In this document: in pieces, positions 61,991 to 64,000 of the stretch
Layout: each line of letters starts with the position of its first letter
How positions within the stretch are numbered: position 1 is the first letter of the stretch
Assembly: GCA_902777335.1 (NCBI GenBank)
Contig: CACYTF010000002.1
Span: forward strand, 85,912 to 149,911
Source of the DNA: an uncultured Eubacteriales bacterium
GTDB taxonomy: Bacteria; Bacillota; Clostridia; Christensenellales; Aristaeellaceae
DNA: 64,000 nt
Direction: 5' to 3'
Translations under genes and position numbers: made by a program
Notes under the pieces: generated by a model
Told to the model about the DNA's origin: nothing
What the model saw: only the letters and a program-made list of their open reading frames with translations
The model's database searches: none

Positions 61991-62650
61991 ATGACCATTG
62001 GATTCATACTGCTGCTCGTCACCGGCGCGCTGATACTGTTCGGCGCGGGCCAGCGGGTGCTGGACCGCCTGCGCCTGACGGACAAACAGGCCATACTGTT
62101 CATCGTGCTGATCATCGCCGGCGGGTTCGTGCCGGACATCGCCGTGACAAACCGCTTCGCCTTCAACATCGGCGGCGCGCTGATCCCGCTTGCGCTGTGC
62201 GTCTGGCTGTGGTTCAAGGCCGACACCGGTGTGGAGCGGGCCCGCTGCCTGGTGGCGACGCTGGTGTCCGCCGTGGCGATATTCGCGCTGGGCCGCTACC
62301 TGCCCTCGAACCCCGACGCCCTGCCGATGGACCCCGGCTGGGCCTACGGCATCGCGGCGGGCCTGATCGCCTACGTGTTCGGGCGCTCCCGCCGGGGCGC
62401 GTTCATCGCCGGCACGCTGGGCGTCATGCTTTCCGACGTCGCCAGCTGGCTGTACGCCCGCTCGATGGGCGCGGACCAGCGCCTGGTGCTGGGCGGCGCG
62501 GGCGGCTACGACGTGATCGTGATCGCGGGGCTGCTGGCCGTGCTGCTCAGCGAGCTGATCGGCGAGCTGTTCGAGCGCGCCAAGCGGGGCCGCCAGAAGC
62601 CCACCCGGGAGTTCGTCAACGGCGATTTCGTAAGGAGGGAGCAGCCATGA
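61991..62650 (+). CDS. DUF1614-family membrane protein
   Basis: 219 residues from ATG 61991 (MTIGFILLLVTGALILFGAG) with GGGAGGGG upstream. Six or so membrane segments; RLTDKQAILFIVLIIAGGFV and LGVMLSDVASWLYARSMGAD fit DUF1614 proteins, a family of unknown function that often neighbours sporulation genes in Firmicutes. The hydrophilic C terminus (ERAKRGRQKPTREFVN) is cytoplasmic or exported. Its stop overlaps the spoIIP start by 4 bp, so the two are co-translated, which suggests a role around the forespore septum (inference). Confidence 0.8.
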   Translation: MTIGFILLLVTGALILFGAGQRVLDRLRLTDKQAILFIVLIIAGGFVPDIAVTNRFAFNIGGALIPLALCVWLWFKADTGVERARCLVATLVSAVAIFALGRYLPSNPDALPMDPGWAYGIAAGLIAYVFGRSRRGAFIAGTLGVMLSDVASWLYARSMGADQRLVLGGAGGYDVIVIAGLLAVLLSELIGELFERAKRGRQKPTREFVNGDFVRREQP

Positions 62651-63738
62651 CCGCCCCCTGGGCGCGGCGCGCCGCGTGCGCGCTGGCCGCGCTGGCGCTG
62701 GTGCTGCTCTTCGGCACGCCCGCCAGCGCGGAGACGGACGGCGACTGCCTGTACACGCTGATCGGCCCCGACGGCACGGCGCTGACCCAGCGGGCCGGGC
62801 GGATGTACGTGGGCGACGAGTACATCGCCGGGGACGACGGCTGGTACCGCGTCGCCTCGGTGGACGACGCCGCCCAGACGGCCACCGCCGAATACCTGGG
62901 CCGCTCCACCGAGGACATTCCGGCCTTCAGCGCCTACGCCGAGGGCGCAAAGGCCTCCAAGGGCGACGGCGACAAGCTGATCGCCATGTACTCGACCCAC
63001 AGCGACGAGAGCTACCTGCCCGGCGACGGCACGGCCTCGAAGTGGAAGGGCGCGGGCATCTACGACGTGGGCGACAGCCTGAAGCAGGCGCTGGAGGCGC
63101 GGGGCATCAAGGCCGTCTATTCCAGGGAGACCTTCCTGCCCCACGACGCCGACGCCTACAACCGCTCCCGACGCACGGCCGAGGAGCTGCTGAAGCAGGG
63201 GCCGGACGCGCTGCTGGACATCCACCGCGACGCCGTGCCCGCCGAGCAGTACGAGACCGAGGTGGACGGCGAGGACATCAGCAAGGTGCGCCTGTTCGTG
63301 GGCCGGAACAACCAGAACGCCGCGGAAAACCGGGCCTTCGCCAAACAGATCAAGGCCGCGGCGGACGAGAAGTATCCGGGGCTCATCAAGGACATCTTCA
63401 TCGGCAAGGGCAATTACAACCAGGAGCTGTACCCGCACGCGCTGCTATTGGAGTTCGGCACCCATGAGATCGAAAAGAAAAAGGCCATGGAGGCCGCCGA
63501 CTACATCGCCGACGTGCTGGACAATGTGCTGTACGGCGGTTCGGCCAAGGCCGAGGGCGCAAAGGGCGTGAAGGGCGGTGCGGTGGCCCGGGGCGTCGGC
63601 TGGGCCGTGGGCCTGGCCGTGCTGGCCGCCGCCGTCTACGCGCTGATCTCCACCGGCGGGTTGAAGTCCGCCTGGCACAAGCTGGGCCGCAGCGTCAGCG
63701 AGGTCACCGGCGGGTTGTTCGGGGACAGGAAAAGATAA
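62647..63738 (+). CDS. spoIIP: Stage II sporulation protein P
   Basis: Peptidoglycan amidase/endopeptidase of the engulfment complex (with SpoIID and SpoIIM). 363 residues from ATG 62647 (MTAPWARRAACALAALALVL) with AAGGAGGGAG upstream. A signal sequence is followed by an N-terminal beta-rich segment, then the amidase domain: MYSTHSDESYLPGDG, ALLDIHRDAVP and HALLLEFGTHEIEKKKAME carry the zinc ligands and catalytic glutamate expected of the family. A C-terminal membrane helix (VGLAVLAAAVYALISTG) is followed by a short basic tail. Evidence that the host forms endospores. Confidence 0.93.
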   Translation: MTAPWARRAACALAALALVLLFGTPASAETDGDCLYTLIGPDGTALTQRAGRMYVGDEYIAGDDGWYRVASVDDAAQTATAEYLGRSTEDIPAFSAYAEGAKASKGDGDKLIAMYSTHSDESYLPGDGTASKWKGAGIYDVGDSLKQALEARGIKAVYSRETFLPHDADAYNRSRRTAEELLKQGPDALLDIHRDAVPAEQYETEVDGEDISKVRLFVGRNNQNAAENRAFAKQIKAAADEKYPGLIKDIFIGKGNYNQELYPHALLLEFGTHEIEKKKAMEAADYIADVLDNVLYGGSAKAEGAKGVKGGAVARGVGWAVGLAVLAAAVYALISTGGLKSAWHKLGRSVSEVTGGLFGDRKR

Positions 63739-63781
63739 AGCGATGGGATTTGCCGCGCGCGGCAAATCCCATCGCTTTTTT
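63737..63781 (+). terminator. Strong intrinsic terminator after spoIIP
   Basis: 20-bp perfect stem (63737-63756 with 63759-63778) overlapping the stop codon, followed by a TTTTTT run ending at 63781. Confidence 0.92.
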
Positions 63782-63810
63782 ATTGGCTCTTCACGTTTTC
63801 TTGTGGAATT

Positions 63811-63959
63811 CCCCTCTCAGGCGCTTCGCGCCAGCTCTCCCCGTCACCGGGGCGAGCCAAGGCTGCCGCGCGCAGGTGCTAACCTCGAATACCACGCTAT
63901 CCCCCTTGCCTCGCCCCCGTGAGGGGGAGAGGTGCCCGCAGGGCGGAGAGGGGGCTCCC
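63811..63959. repeat. Single copy of the dispersed intergenic repeat
   Basis: Begins CCCCTCTCAGGCGC and ends GCGGAGAGGGGGCTCCC, so CCCCTCTC/GAGAGGGG form terminal inverted repeats. Inner hairpins are GGCGC/GCGCC and CCCCC-GTGA-GGGGG. Same element as in the 31228-31893 cluster. The last 40 bases to 64000 show nothing recognisable. Confidence 0.8.
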
Positions 63960-64000
63960 CACAAGTTTCCGTGATGAGCCATATTATTCAAGTATCCCGG

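Overview
The window looks like a chromosome segment of a GC-rich, spore-forming, probably gut-dwelling Clostridia-type Firmicute. The grounds are a spoIIP gene, greA-lysS, AddA-type rather than RecBCD-type recombination, Phd/RelE and DUF3990/DUF3791-type small-gene cassettes, and sigma-A promoters matching TTGACA-17-TATAAT. Species cannot be named from the sequence. No tRNA, rRNA, CRISPR array or complete insertion sequence was seen.

Layout. (1) 1-6728, minus strand: a tightly overlapping cell-surface polysaccharide operon made of a sugar-transferase/deacetylase fusion, an SDR/ATP-grasp fusion, a GT2 glycosyltransferase and uppP, running into addA, which leaves the window. (2) 6741-10581: an LCP-family wall-polymer attachment protein (minus), divergent from greA-lysS (plus). 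(3) 10590-17250: accessory region. It holds a strikingly AT-rich two-gene island (ClpB-like AAA+ ATPase plus four-TM protein), a RelE/Phd toxin-antitoxin pair, an ECF sigma factor with a DUF4179-type membrane partner, and an XRE regulator. (4) 17239-19538: a probable noncoding RNA behind a consensus promoter, a three-gene overlapping DUF3990/DUF3791 cassette and a secreted LRR/Ig-like protein. (5) 19644-22746: a polar amino-acid ABC transporter followed by a DapF/histidine-racemase-like enzyme, closed by a perfect 31-bp palindrome shared with the convergent recF-cysK operon. (6) 25011-26231: GNAT acetyltransferase and CBM9-like protein.

(7) 26385-61591 is the centre of interest: a type IV pilus (T4P) locus on the minus strand. 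It encodes PilB, PilT, PilC, three small pilin-like proteins with prepilin-type N termini, a 2,110-residue 'megapilin' with a normal prepilin N terminus, a pilin-like protein with Pro22 but no Glu5, and a giant secreted adhesin of about 7,200 residues. The adhesin has a Pro/Thr/Glu stalk, tandem MBG/YDG domains, two beta-helix regions, 14 tandem isopeptide-type pilin domains and two SpaA/Cna-B domains, but no sortase signal. As given, the adhesin is split by two exact tandem duplications (44 and 40 bp) and a 13-nt deficit, all inside repeats. Correcting these restores one frame, so assembly error is a serious possibility. Palindromic REP-like units lie inside its coding sequence.

(8) 61991-63781: DUF1614 membrane protein and spoIIP with a strong terminator, then a copy of the intergenic repeat also clustered at 31.2-31.9 kb.

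My best candidate for an undescribed system is the T4P-linked giant adhesin plus megapilin. The AT-rich AAA+/membrane pair and the RNA flanked by convergent promoters come next.
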